DNA of 64,000 bases. It comes from an uncultured Clostridia bacterium. GTDB lineage: Bacteria > Bacillota > Clostridia > Christensenellales > Borkfalkiaceae. The number at the start of each line of letters is the position of its first letter. Positions within the stretch are counted from its first letter, which is position 1. A model generated the notes under the pieces. That model worked only from the letters and a program-made list of their open reading frames with translations, searched no databases and had not been told where the DNA came from. The position numbers and the translations under genes were made by a program. Shown here in pieces: positions 8,699-15,390 of this stretch. The stretch is from contig CALVMD010000005.1 in NCBI GenBank assembly GCA_944342025.1, positions 1 to 64,000 on the forward strand. Reading direction: 5' to 3'.

Positions 8699-9664
8699 TT
8701 ATCCCTCGTTTTGCCCGTAATTGAGTACCTTTTTTGCAAATTCTTTATCCACGTCGTTCAGCCAGATCTTATTTTTCATTTCATTGCGGTACAGCTTGAT
8801 CAGCTCTTTATTGGATTCCAGCCGGCAATCCCCCCATGTGCGCCATTTTGCATACTTTGTCCAATCCCAGTTGATATAACACGCCGCTTTGATCACGGCA
8901 TTTTCCTTGATGTAGCGGAAAAAGGAGACAAACCATTTCTGCCACCCCTCGAGCGTCGCCCCGTAACGAAACGCCGTCGCCTCTCCGAGCATCACGGGTT
9001 TGCGATGCTTTTCGGCATCGCTGAGGAATGTATAAGTATAGGGTGCGGATTCTTCGGGCGTCTGAAAAATTTCAATGCCCCACCAATCCACATATTCGTC
9101 GCCCGGATAATATTTTTCGTAATCCTTATCGAGCGCCGCGGGATTATAACTCCATACGAGGCTCACGTTGTCGCACCCGGTATCCTGCATCACTTTTTTG
9201 ATGCGTCTGAAAGCGAGTTTATAGTAATGCGCGTCGTAACCGTTCCATTCGCCGTTGAACCCGTACCCGGGCCGTATAAAAATCGGACGATCGATGCCCT
9301 TCATCGCAAGCATGAGCTTTGCGATCTCTTCGTCGCGGCGCCCCTCGGCTATATCCTTTTCGTAATTGCTGCCCTTCAGTTCCCCTTTGCAAAACTCCAG
9401 CCCGATCTGCGGAATGATGAGGCTGTTCTCCGAATAAGAACTCACGTGCATGATGATCTGCCTGGCAAACAGATCATACCTCAGATCGTTATACAGCCCG
9501 ATGAAAGAGACCGACATGATGGGAGGAAAGTTTTTCAGGCAGTTCCGGTAAGCGTCATACGACTGAAACTGCTCGTAAATATCGTATTGTCCCGTACCGT
9601 GCAGGATATAATTTCCGTTCGGCTCGAACTTGGCATTAAAATTCACGCGTTTACAATAATTCAT
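8699..9664 (-). CDS. GH26-like protein lacking a leader and the usual acid/base Glu
   Basis: Paralogue of the lipoprotein at 2425-3492, 321 residues, without a signal peptide and so probably cytoplasmic. Shared blocks are the N-terminal RVNFNAKFEPNGNYILHG, the YYPGDEYVDWW motif and the nucleophile block KPVMLGEAT (Glu 228). At the acid/base block it reads RPGYGFNGEW, so the expected Glu (two residues before NG) is Gly 135. It may be inactive, act by another residue, or be a non-enzymatic sensor. The start is the ATG that overlaps the upstream stop (ATGA) behind GAGGAG; the longer frame to 9685 has no such site. It is cotranscribed with the GH52-like gene and the AraC regulator. Confidence 0.75.
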   Translation of the reverse strand: MNYCKRVNFNAKFEPNGNYILHGTGQYDIYEQFQSYDAYRNCLKNFPPIMSVSFIGLYNDLRYDLFARQIIMHVSSYSENSLIIPQIGLEFCKGELKGSNYEKDIAEGRRDEEIAKLMLAMKGIDRPIFIRPGYGFNGEWNGYDAHYYKLAFRRIKKVMQDTGCDNVSLVWSYNPAALDKDYEKYYPGDEYVDWWGIEIFQTPEESAPYTYTFLSDAEKHRKPVMLGEATAFRYGATLEGWQKWFVSFFRYIKENAVIKAACYINWDWTKYAKWRTWGDCRLESNKELIKLYRNEMKNKIWLNDVDKEFAKKVLNYGQNEG

Positions 9665-11850
9665 CTTTTCTCCTCGATCAAACACGTTTCTACAGTGTAC
9701 TCACCGAGCAAGGCGCGGTTTTCGATCCAATAACGCACTTCGCTTCCGCATCGAAAAACATGCACGACGGGAACGTTTCCGCTTTCCCAGTCGGCAAAAC
9801 CGAACAGGGGCACGCTGCAGGGAACGCTGCACGGATCCAGGCGTACCGTCCGGCGGACGGCGTCGACCGACACGCCTCCCCGCGCATAGATCATACCGAC
9901 CGCGGCGATCCCCCTCGGATAATAATTGAGTTTATTCCACCCGTACGTATCGATAAAACATCCGCCGCGGCCTCCCTGATTTTCGTACCGCTCATACTCG
10001 GCATAGCGGGACACTTCTCCTGAAAAATCTTCTCCGAGATAGCATGCAGCCATATCCCGCCAGATGTTCTGCGAGATCCAGACATTGCTCGTATCGACGC
10101 TGCTGTGCGTACATCCGTATGCCGTCATGCAGGCACTGCGGGCGGCAAGCATGTCTTTTCGCAGGCGTTCACGGTCCCACCCGAGGTCTGTCCCGGTCAT
10201 AAGCAGATACAGCAATCCGTTCGAAGTATAGATCGAATAAGCGTCTTTGCCGCCTTTCTCCCCCGTAACGCCTATGCTCTTATAAATCGAATCCTTATGC
10301 AGCTTTCCGCCGGACTCGATGAGATTGACGGCATAATGGTCTCCTCTCCATCCGCAAGATTCGATGCTCGCCCTGATCTTATCCGCCTCTTCTTTGCACA
10401 CCCTGCGCATGCCGTCTCTGCCCAGCGCCGCGAACATCTCACCCGCGGCGACATATGCCGCATATTCCTTGATCCCCAAATAGATCTGCTCCTGCGCGAA
10501 CTGCACATTGTCCGAACTGTCGTCGATCGTATTGGCTGTTCCCTCGTTGGCAAGCCCGTTGCCCGTCTTGTCGCACGATCTGATGAAATCGATCAATTTT
10601 TCCGCCAGGTCCGCATGTTCCGCCGCAAGATCCTTTCTTCCGCGCATCTTGTAACTTGCATACAAGAGAAGGATAAAGTTGCAGTTCTCTTCCACCGGCA
10701 TGTCATGCGGATACGCGCATTCGCCGACCGTAAGCCCGCCTCCGACGTCGTGCGGCAAAAACGCCACTTTCAGCGCATCGGCCCAGTTTTTCAGTTCTTC
10801 GGCGAGAAGTTCGGGCCAGAACATCAGATAAAACACGCCGATATTGTACTCAACGTCGACAGTGGAATGAAACAGGCAATTTCCCTCCCACACGCTGAAC
10901 CATTTTCCCCGTCTGCCTTCACACAGCCATACGTTGGCGGCGAAGCTGCGCATTGCCAATCCAAGCAGGCGGAAATAATCGGCCGTCATGTCCGCTTTTT
11001 TCAGCATGTCGCAAAACAGCGCGGAACGCCTTTCCACAATTTCGTACCGTGAAAGCGCGTAAGACGCGACATCTTCAACCGAAGCAAAGCGATCCGCGTA
11101 CAGCAATTTCATTTTCTCGCCGCGGACGTCCAAAACGTCTTCGTCCGTATACCCCGCCAGAACGAAATGCGCCTCCGTTTCGATCCCCTGCCCGATCTCT
11201 CCCGATACGAGTAAAAGATTTCCTTCCGAACGGCTTTTTTCCCTGCACACGATCGCGCTGTCAGCCCGAAACGTATGCGACGTATAGCGGTTTTGCCGCA
11301 GAAACGCATTCCAGCCTTCCGTATCCTGATAATGGATATGGTCGTCCGTCAGTCCGTACGTCTTTCTCATTTTCAGGCAATTCCCGCACTCTTTGAATCC
11401 CGACATCCTGACGTCGCAAAAAATCGCGATCTCCTTACGGTCGTCGGCGCGCAGCGCGCGATCGACCAGCCGTTCCGCCTTTACCTCGCAAAACAATGCG
11501 GGCAACGTACACAGCGCCTCATCCTGCGGATAAAACGGCGCAATGAACGAAAATTCCGCCCTGACTCCGATCCTGTAATCGCGGCAGACAAAAACAACGC
11601 GATCGAAATATTCGTGCTGTTCTGTATACTGAAAATCGGTATGCCCGTTTCCGAAAGGCAGCGCATAGCGCACGCCGTCGTACAAGATACCGAAATTCAA
11701 TTTCTCCGCACAGTCAAAAAAGCGCCCCAGCGGCGAATAAAAGATCTCTCGGGTCTGCGGACGGAAGTTCAGACTGATCCTTCCGCCGAATTTTGCAACG
11801 ATGGTTTCGCTCAATGCAGACATCGGACTGCTTTCATACGGTAAATACAT
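9661..11850 (-). CDS. GH52-like beta-xylosidase family protein
   Basis: Cytoplasmic 729-residue protein without a signal peptide, matching the length of GH52 enzymes. It has an N-terminal beta-sandwich (SSPMSAL...GGRISLNF) followed by a six-hairpin (alpha/alpha)6 barrel. From memory of GH52 enzymes, the block FSVWEGNC places the nucleophile at Glu 322, and TIDDSSDN places the acid/base at about Asp 444. The end YYPRGIAAVGMIY also matches. GH52 enzymes release xylose from xylo-oligosaccharides. The MPVEENCNF block recalls DUF4965 proteins, which share the six-hairpin fold, so that is the alternative. The gene begins the locus and overlaps the GH26-like gene by four bases, so it probably finishes oligosaccharides after import. 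Confidence 0.68.
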   Translation of the reverse strand: MYLPYESSPMSALSETIVAKFGGRISLNFRPQTREIFYSPLGRFFDCAEKLNFGILYDGVRYALPFGNGHTDFQYTEQHEYFDRVVFVCRDYRIGVRAEFSFIAPFYPQDEALCTLPALFCEVKAERLVDRALRADDRKEIAIFCDVRMSGFKECGNCLKMRKTYGLTDDHIHYQDTEGWNAFLRQNRYTSHTFRADSAIVCREKSRSEGNLLLVSGEIGQGIETEAHFVLAGYTDEDVLDVRGEKMKLLYADRFASVEDVASYALSRYEIVERRSALFCDMLKKADMTADYFRLLGLAMRSFAANVWLCEGRRGKWFSVWEGNCLFHSTVDVEYNIGVFYLMFWPELLAEELKNWADALKVAFLPHDVGGGLTVGECAYPHDMPVEENCNFILLLYASYKMRGRKDLAAEHADLAEKLIDFIRSCDKTGNGLANEGTANTIDDSSDNVQFAQEQIYLGIKEYAAYVAAGEMFAALGRDGMRRVCKEEADKIRASIESCGWRGDHYAVNLIESGGKLHKDSIYKSIGVTGEKGGKDAYSIYTSNGLLYLLMTGTDLGWDRERLRKDMLAARSACMTAYGCTHSSVDTSNVWISQNIWRDMAACYLGEDFSGEVSRYAEYERYENQGGRGGCFIDTYGWNKLNYYPRGIAAVGMIYARGGVSVDAVRRTVRLDPCSVPCSVPLFGFADWESGNVPVVHVFRCGSEVRYWIENRALLGEYTVETCLIEEKR

Positions 11851-11879
11851 TGTCCCCTCCTCAATCCTTCCGTATGATT

Positions 11880-11908
11880 ATTGTAATGGATAAGCACACC
11901 GCAAACAA
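11880..11908 (-). promoter_or_regulatory. Likely promoter of glycan locus 1
   Basis: On the minus strand TTGTTT (11903-11908) is separated by 17 bases from TACAAT (11880-11885), which lies about 30 bases before the start of the GH52-like gene. The -35 box is weak, as expected for an activator-dependent promoter. The rest of 11909-12150 holds only terminators. Confidence 0.5.
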
Positions 11909-11985
11909 GGTGCCTCTTTTATTATTTTTTGCAAATATTTAAGTTACAAAACAGTCAATGCCGCTTTTTCGCCGGGCGGCGGCGC

Positions 11986-12011
11986 AAAAAAAGAGAGCGG
12001 GCACCGCTCTC
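11986..12011 (-). terminator. Second terminator after the acyltransferase gene
   Basis: On the minus strand an 8-bp stem (11993-12000 with 12004-12011, loop of 3) is followed by seven T. It backs up the hairpin at 12062-12100. Confidence 0.8.
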
Positions 12012-12061
12012 CTGACTATTAAATCTTTGCGCACATTGCACGCTCCGCAGCTATTTTTACC

Positions 12062-12100
12062 GAAAAACAAACATCCCCGCGAAACAACGCGGGGATGTTT
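12062..12100 (-). terminator. Terminator of the acyltransferase gene
   Basis: Arms of 13 bases (12069-12081, 12088-12100) pair perfectly around AAACAA. On the minus strand the stem is followed by TTTGTTTTT-like sequence. It lies about 55 bases after the acyltransferase stop. Confidence 0.85.
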
Positions 12101-12153
12101 GCGGAACGTCGACCGTCACGCGCAAATGTGCGCAAGCGGTCTCTTTTGATTCG

Positions 12154-12987
12154 TCATGCCGTTTCCGAAGCGAAGCTGCCATCGGGCGCGGCGATCTCTG
12201 TCAGATAAACCATTTCTTTTCCGTAAAGCTCGGTATATTTTTGTTTCATGGCGGCGTAAGCCCTGTCGCACAGATCCTGCGCCCGCTGTTTCAGCGGGCC
12301 ATCTGTTTCGGGAAAGAGCGCGGGAAGAATGTGCAGGATAACTTTTTTCTGCATTTTGAAAAAGCGGCGCAGTTTGGTTTCGCGAAACTCGATAAACAGG
12401 GGCAAAACGGGCGCATTGAACTTTGCGGCATAGCGGAATGCGCCGATCTTGAACGGGCGCACTTTTTCATATCGGTACCAAAGCGCGTGCTCCGGATAGA
12501 AATTGACGATCTTTTTGCGTGCGAGCAATGTTTTGACCGCATTTTGCAAATTTTCAAGATCTTTGAGCGTCGTACCGACGGGGATAAAACCGCCCGACTT
12601 GAAGATGCGCCCCGCCCAGCCCTTTTTCAACAGATAGTAAGAACCGGTATGAAAGGTGCGGAATCCCCCGAGCGCAAGTTTGACCATCAGCGTATCTATC
12701 TCGTGTACGTGATTGCATACCGAGATCGCCCCGCGTTTGACCGCGCGGAGATTCTTTTTCCCCTTTACCCTGAACCCGTAGGCGAAAAAAGTATAGATCG
12801 AACCGAAAAATTTGACTGCGGGGATCAGAAATAAGCGGCGAAGCCTTTCCCACAAAGTTGAAGGAAGGTACTTGAATTTGCCGCCGATGTCGCGCGCGTC
12901 GAACACGCGGTGATCTTCGTTCAGATCCCGGTCGAATTGTCCTTTTTTTTCGTATTCGATCTCTTTGTCTCTGTACTTTTTCGTCAT
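12154..12987 (-). CDS. 1-acyl-glycerol-3-phosphate acyltransferase-like (PlsC family)
   Basis: Probable membrane-associated acyltransferase of 277 residues. The catalytic H-x4-D motif is NHVHEID, the glycine-rich block is GGFIPVG, and the substrate block is NFYPEHALWYRYEKVRPF. These are the PlsC family blocks, where the reaction adds a second acyl chain in phospholipid synthesis. An N-terminal segment of about 75 charged and hydrophobic residues precedes the domain. The start at 12987 is chosen for its AGGAGG site; a longer frame to 13041 runs into the promoter. Transcription should be monocistronic, from the promoter at 13040-13069 to two terminators. The exact acyl acceptor cannot be read from sequence. 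Confidence 0.82.
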   Translation of the reverse strand: MTKKYRDKEIEYEKKGQFDRDLNEDHRVFDARDIGGKFKYLPSTLWERLRRLFLIPAVKFFGSIYTFFAYGFRVKGKKNLRAVKRGAISVCNHVHEIDTLMVKLALGGFRTFHTGSYYLLKKGWAGRIFKSGGFIPVGTTLKDLENLQNAVKTLLARKKIVNFYPEHALWYRYEKVRPFKIGAFRYAAKFNAPVLPLFIEFRETKLRRFFKMQKKVILHILPALFPETDGPLKQRAQDLCDRAYAAMKQKYTELYGKEMVYLTEIAAPDGSFASETA

Positions 12988-13018
12988 CGCCGCCCTCGCC
13001 TCCTGCCTAAGGGTAGTT

Positions 13019-13038
13019 TGTAATAGTTTTCTATTACA
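13019..13038. promoter_or_regulatory. Palindromic operator candidate at the acyltransferase promoter
   Basis: TGTAATAGTTTTCTATTACA has 8-bp perfect arms around TTTT. It begins just downstream of the -10 box, so it covers the transcription start. That is a classic repressor position. It does not resemble the FapR operator as I remember it, and I cannot name the regulator. Confidence 0.55.
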
Positions 13039-13039
13039 C

Positions 13040-13069
13040 ATTGTAACATACGGCGGCGAACGATGTCAA
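13040..13069 (-). promoter_or_regulatory. Strong sigma-A promoter of the acyltransferase gene
   Basis: On the minus strand a perfect TTGACA (13064-13069) and TACAAT (13040-13045) are 18 bases apart, with TG two bases before the -10 box. It drives the gene ending at 12154. Confidence 0.85.
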
Positions 13070-13109
13070 TGTTAAACGCTTTACTCCCTTAAAATTTTTT
13101 CCGTTTTTA

Positions 13110-13694
13110 TCAGTCCAGGCTCTCCATTTCATCGAGCGAAAGCAAAAAGGCGGGGAGAAAATTCTCCATAAAATAATCCAGGCACGGCATGCCTTTTTCG
13201 GTCAGTTCCCTGCCGATCCCCTCTTTTGCCTTGCGGAATTCGTCGTTTCCTGCCTTGACCTCTTCGACGCACTTTATATATGCGGAGAGCTTGTCCGCCG
13301 CCTTGACGAGTTTATACTCGTAACTTTCCGCATCCGCCAAAACAAAGGGCGAAAGCCCTCCCCTGACCTGGTCGGGGAGCATGGACAAAAGCCTGTCGTT
13401 CGCCCTCTCCTCGATGCGGCGGTACGCCCCCCGCATTTCGGGATTGAAATACTTGATGGGCGTGGGCAGATCGCCCGTCATGACCTCGCTGCATTCGTGA
13501 TAGAGCGCATACAGCACCGTTTTGGAAATATCGGGCGCATTGCCGCAGATTTCAGTGTCGATCAGCGCGAGCGCATGCGCCAGTACAGCGACCTGCCAGG
13601 AATGCTCCATCACGTTCTCCTCGCGCGAAGAGCGCATGAGCGACCAGCGGCGGATATACTTCATTCTGTCCAAAAAAGCGTAAAAATGATACAT
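13110..13694 (-). CDS. HD-domain 5'-deoxynucleotidase, YfbR-like
   Basis: Cytoplasmic HD-domain phosphohydrolase of 194 residues, the YfbR length. Metal ligands are visible as EHSWQVA (His in the first helix), LYHECSEVMTGDLPTPIKY (the HE/HD pair and the Asp-containing loop characteristic of YfbR) and KAADKLSAYI (distal Asp). YfbR removes phosphate from deoxyribonucleoside 5'-monophosphates. The gene has its own promoter at 13723-13751, whose upstream side overlaps the divergent ThiT promoter. An AAGGAGAAGGG site precedes the start. Confidence 0.85.
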   Translation of the reverse strand: MYHFYAFLDRMKYIRRWSLMRSSREENVMEHSWQVAVLAHALALIDTEICGNAPDISKTVLYALYHECSEVMTGDLPTPIKYFNPEMRGAYRRIEERANDRLLSMLPDQVRGGLSPFVLADAESYEYKLVKAADKLSAYIKCVEEVKAGNDEFRKAKEGIGRELTEKGMPCLDYFMENFLPAFLLSLDEMESLD

Positions 13695-13722
13695 TTTTCC
13701 CTTCTCCTTATAAACTGCGAAT

Positions 13723-13751
13723 ATTGTATCACATTTTACGCTTTATTTCAA
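13723..13751 (-). promoter_or_regulatory. Promoter of the HD nucleotidase gene
   Basis: TTGAAA (13746-13751) and TACAAT (13723-13728) on the minus strand are 17 bases apart, about 30 bases before the start codon. It abuts the divergent promoter for the TPP leader. Confidence 0.8.
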
Positions 13752-13781
13752 TTGACTTTTATGCCCTGATTGGTTTATAAT
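13752..13781 (+). promoter_or_regulatory. Promoter of the TPP-riboswitch/ThiT unit
   Basis: TTGACT (13752-13757) and TATAAT (13776-13781) are 18 bases apart. Transcription starting near 13788 would give a leader of about 250 bases carrying the riboswitch. Confidence 0.85.
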
Positions 13782-13877
13782 TCCTTTGAAATCGACAAAA
13801 AGCCTGCGCACGCGGGCGAAGTCGGTTTTTTATTCCGATCGCGACGCGCCCAAGCGGCGCGCGTGAAATAAAATTTC

Positions 13878-13972
13878 ATATCCGCCGGGGGTGCCGTAAA
13901 AAGCTGAGATCATACCCTTTGAATCGGGCAAGGTAATACTTGGACGAAAGATGCAAAGACGATAGAGATTCG
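13878..13972 (+). promoter_or_regulatory. TPP riboswitch (THI element)
   Basis: The conserved core is plain to read: GGGGGTGCC, then GCTGAGA, then ACCCTTTGAA, then the pyrophosphate-sensing arm (GGTAATACTTGGACGAAAG). It lies in the leader of a thiamine transporter gene and is followed by a terminator hairpin. It should stop transcription when thiamine pyrophosphate is abundant. Confidence 0.93.
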
Positions 13973-14008
13973 GTGCGCCCTTTTTTTGCGGGGCGCACTA
14001 TTTTTTAT
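13973..14008 (+). terminator. Riboswitch-controlled terminator
   Basis: Arms GTGCGCCC (13973-13980) and GGGCGCAC (13991-13998) pair, followed by TATTTTTTAT. It lies between the TPP aptamer and the ribosome binding site, so it is the expression platform. Confidence 0.9.
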
Positions 14009-14040
14009 ACGACGTCGGCGGAAACCTGAAAGGAGGTTTT

Positions 14041-15324
14041 ATGTTTCTCAATCTGCTCAGCGCCTATATAGACGTTGAAGAACTCGAAGACGGCAGCAAG
14101 CACTACATCTATGACGATGTATGGACTGCCTTCGCCAAAGACGCGCTCAACAGCGTATTCCTGTGGGCGGCGATTGCGCTGGCGGTCATTCTGATCGCGG
14201 TCGGCGTGTTCGTACGGTTCAAACGCTCGTCTTCGTTCGGCGCGTACGTCAAGACCGCTTTCGCCCTGGCGATCGGGTTTGCCGTCGCCGTTATCGCGAC
14301 CATGCTTGCGCTCGAATTTTTCGACATGAACGAAAACGGTTACATCTTCGACCTCGTGCTCTGGCCCACCGTCGCGTTCTGCATCGTGCTCGTTCTGAGC
14401 GTCGCGACGGTATACGTATGCTCCCTCTTCTCGAAAAAAACTTTTAAAATTTCCCTGATCGCCTGCGGCAGCGCGTGCGCGGCGGCGTTCATCGCCCTGT
14501 TCGTATGCCTTGCCGTCTATTACGGCACGGGCGACGCGGCGGCGAACAACCTGGAAGACCCCTCTACGGTGGAAGATCTCGCGCTGTATCTGAGCACGGC
14601 GGGCGTCATCGTAATCGTCGCGCTTCTCACCGTATTCATGGGCAGGGGCGAAAAGAAAGGTTTCGATACGAAGAGCATCGCCTATGCCGCCATCTGCATC
14701 GCGATGAGTTTCGCCCTCTCTTACATCCGCATCGTACCCATGCCGCAGGGCGGCTCGATCACGCCCGCAAGCCTTCTGCCGCTCATGATCTACTCCTATA
14801 TGTTCGGCGTGCGCAAGGGCGTGTTCGCAGGATTCGTGTACGGCATTTTGCAGGCGGTGCAGGACCCTTGGATCCTGCATCCCGCGCAGTTCCTCCTGGA
14901 CTACCCCGTCGCGTTTGCGGCGATCGGGCTTGCGGGCATGTTCCGCAGGGTCAAAACGTTCGAAAAGCTCCCGCAGGTCTCCTTCGCGCTGGGCGCGGTC
15001 GTTGCGGGCGTTCTGCGCTTTATATCGCACGTGTTTTCGGGCGTCTTCGCATTCTCCGAATATGCGGGCGGAGACAACCCCTGGCTTTACAGCCTCGGCT
15101 ATAACGCATTCGTATTCGCGGACATCGCCATCGTCATCGTCGTGGGCGTCATCCTCTTCTCGTCCAAGGCGTTCCTCAACGAAATGAGCCGCTATTCGGC
15201 GTTCGCGGCCGCAAAGCCCGCAGCCGAAAGCGGCGCTGCCCCCGCAGAGGGCGAAACGCCTGAAAAAGCGGACGGCTCCGCCGCCGGAAACGATGCGGCG
15301 CATGCCGGAGCGGACAAACAGTAA
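14041..15324 (+). CDS. thiT: ThiT-type thiamine transporter with an N-terminal membrane extension
   Basis: Substrate-binding membrane protein of an energy-coupling-factor thiamine importer. Residues about 210-390 carry the ThiT domain, with blocks such as MPQGGSITPASLLPLMIYSY, the GVFAGFVYGILQ loop, HPAQFLLDYPVAF and a C-terminal tryptophan-containing region. ThiT normally has about 180-200 residues; this protein has 427. The first 205 residues add four or five more hydrophobic segments of unknown function, and the last 40 residues are an Ala/Glu/Pro-rich tail. AAAGGAGG gives a clear start. The TPP riboswitch just upstream supports thiamine as substrate. The ECF energizing subunits are not in the window. 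Confidence 0.88.
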   Translation: MFLNLLSAYIDVEELEDGSKHYIYDDVWTAFAKDALNSVFLWAAIALAVILIAVGVFVRFKRSSSFGAYVKTAFALAIGFAVAVIATMLALEFFDMNENGYIFDLVLWPTVAFCIVLVLSVATVYVCSLFSKKTFKISLIACGSACAAAFIALFVCLAVYYGTGDAAANNLEDPSTVEDLALYLSTAGVIVIVALLTVFMGRGEKKGFDTKSIAYAAICIAMSFALSYIRIVPMPQGGSITPASLLPLMIYSYMFGVRKGVFAGFVYGILQAVQDPWILHPAQFLLDYPVAFAAIGLAGMFRRVKTFEKLPQVSFALGAVVAGVLRFISHVFSGVFAFSEYAGGDNPWLYSLGYNAFVFADIAIVIVVGVILFSSKAFLNEMSRYSAFAAAKPAAESGAAPAEGETPEKADGSAAGNDAAHAGADKQ

Positions 15325-15347
15325 AGAATATTTTCACACATCCGCTC

Positions 15348-15380
15348 AGCGGGGACGGCACACCGTCCCCGCTTTTTTTT
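15348..15380 (+). terminator. Terminator of the thiT gene
   Basis: Perfect 11-bp arms (15348-15358, 15363-15373) with a CACA loop are followed by a run of T. It faces the convergent glycosyltransferase gene. Confidence 0.92.
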
Positions 15381-15390
15381 GATCCTTTCT

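Noticed and set aside
9661..11850. DUF4965/glutaminase A-like identity for the 729-residue protein
   Set aside because: The MPVEENCNF block is suggestive, but the start, the VWEGNC and TIDDSSDN blocks, the end YYPRG and the length agree better with GH52. Kept as the alternative.
11958..12149. 63-codon plus-strand frame between the glycan locus and the acyltransferase
   Set aside because: It spans two terminator hairpins and has no ribosome site.
13019..13038. Reading the palindrome before the acyltransferase gene as a terminator
   Set aside because: It lies immediately after the -10 box of a strong promoter and has no T-run, so an operator is more likely.
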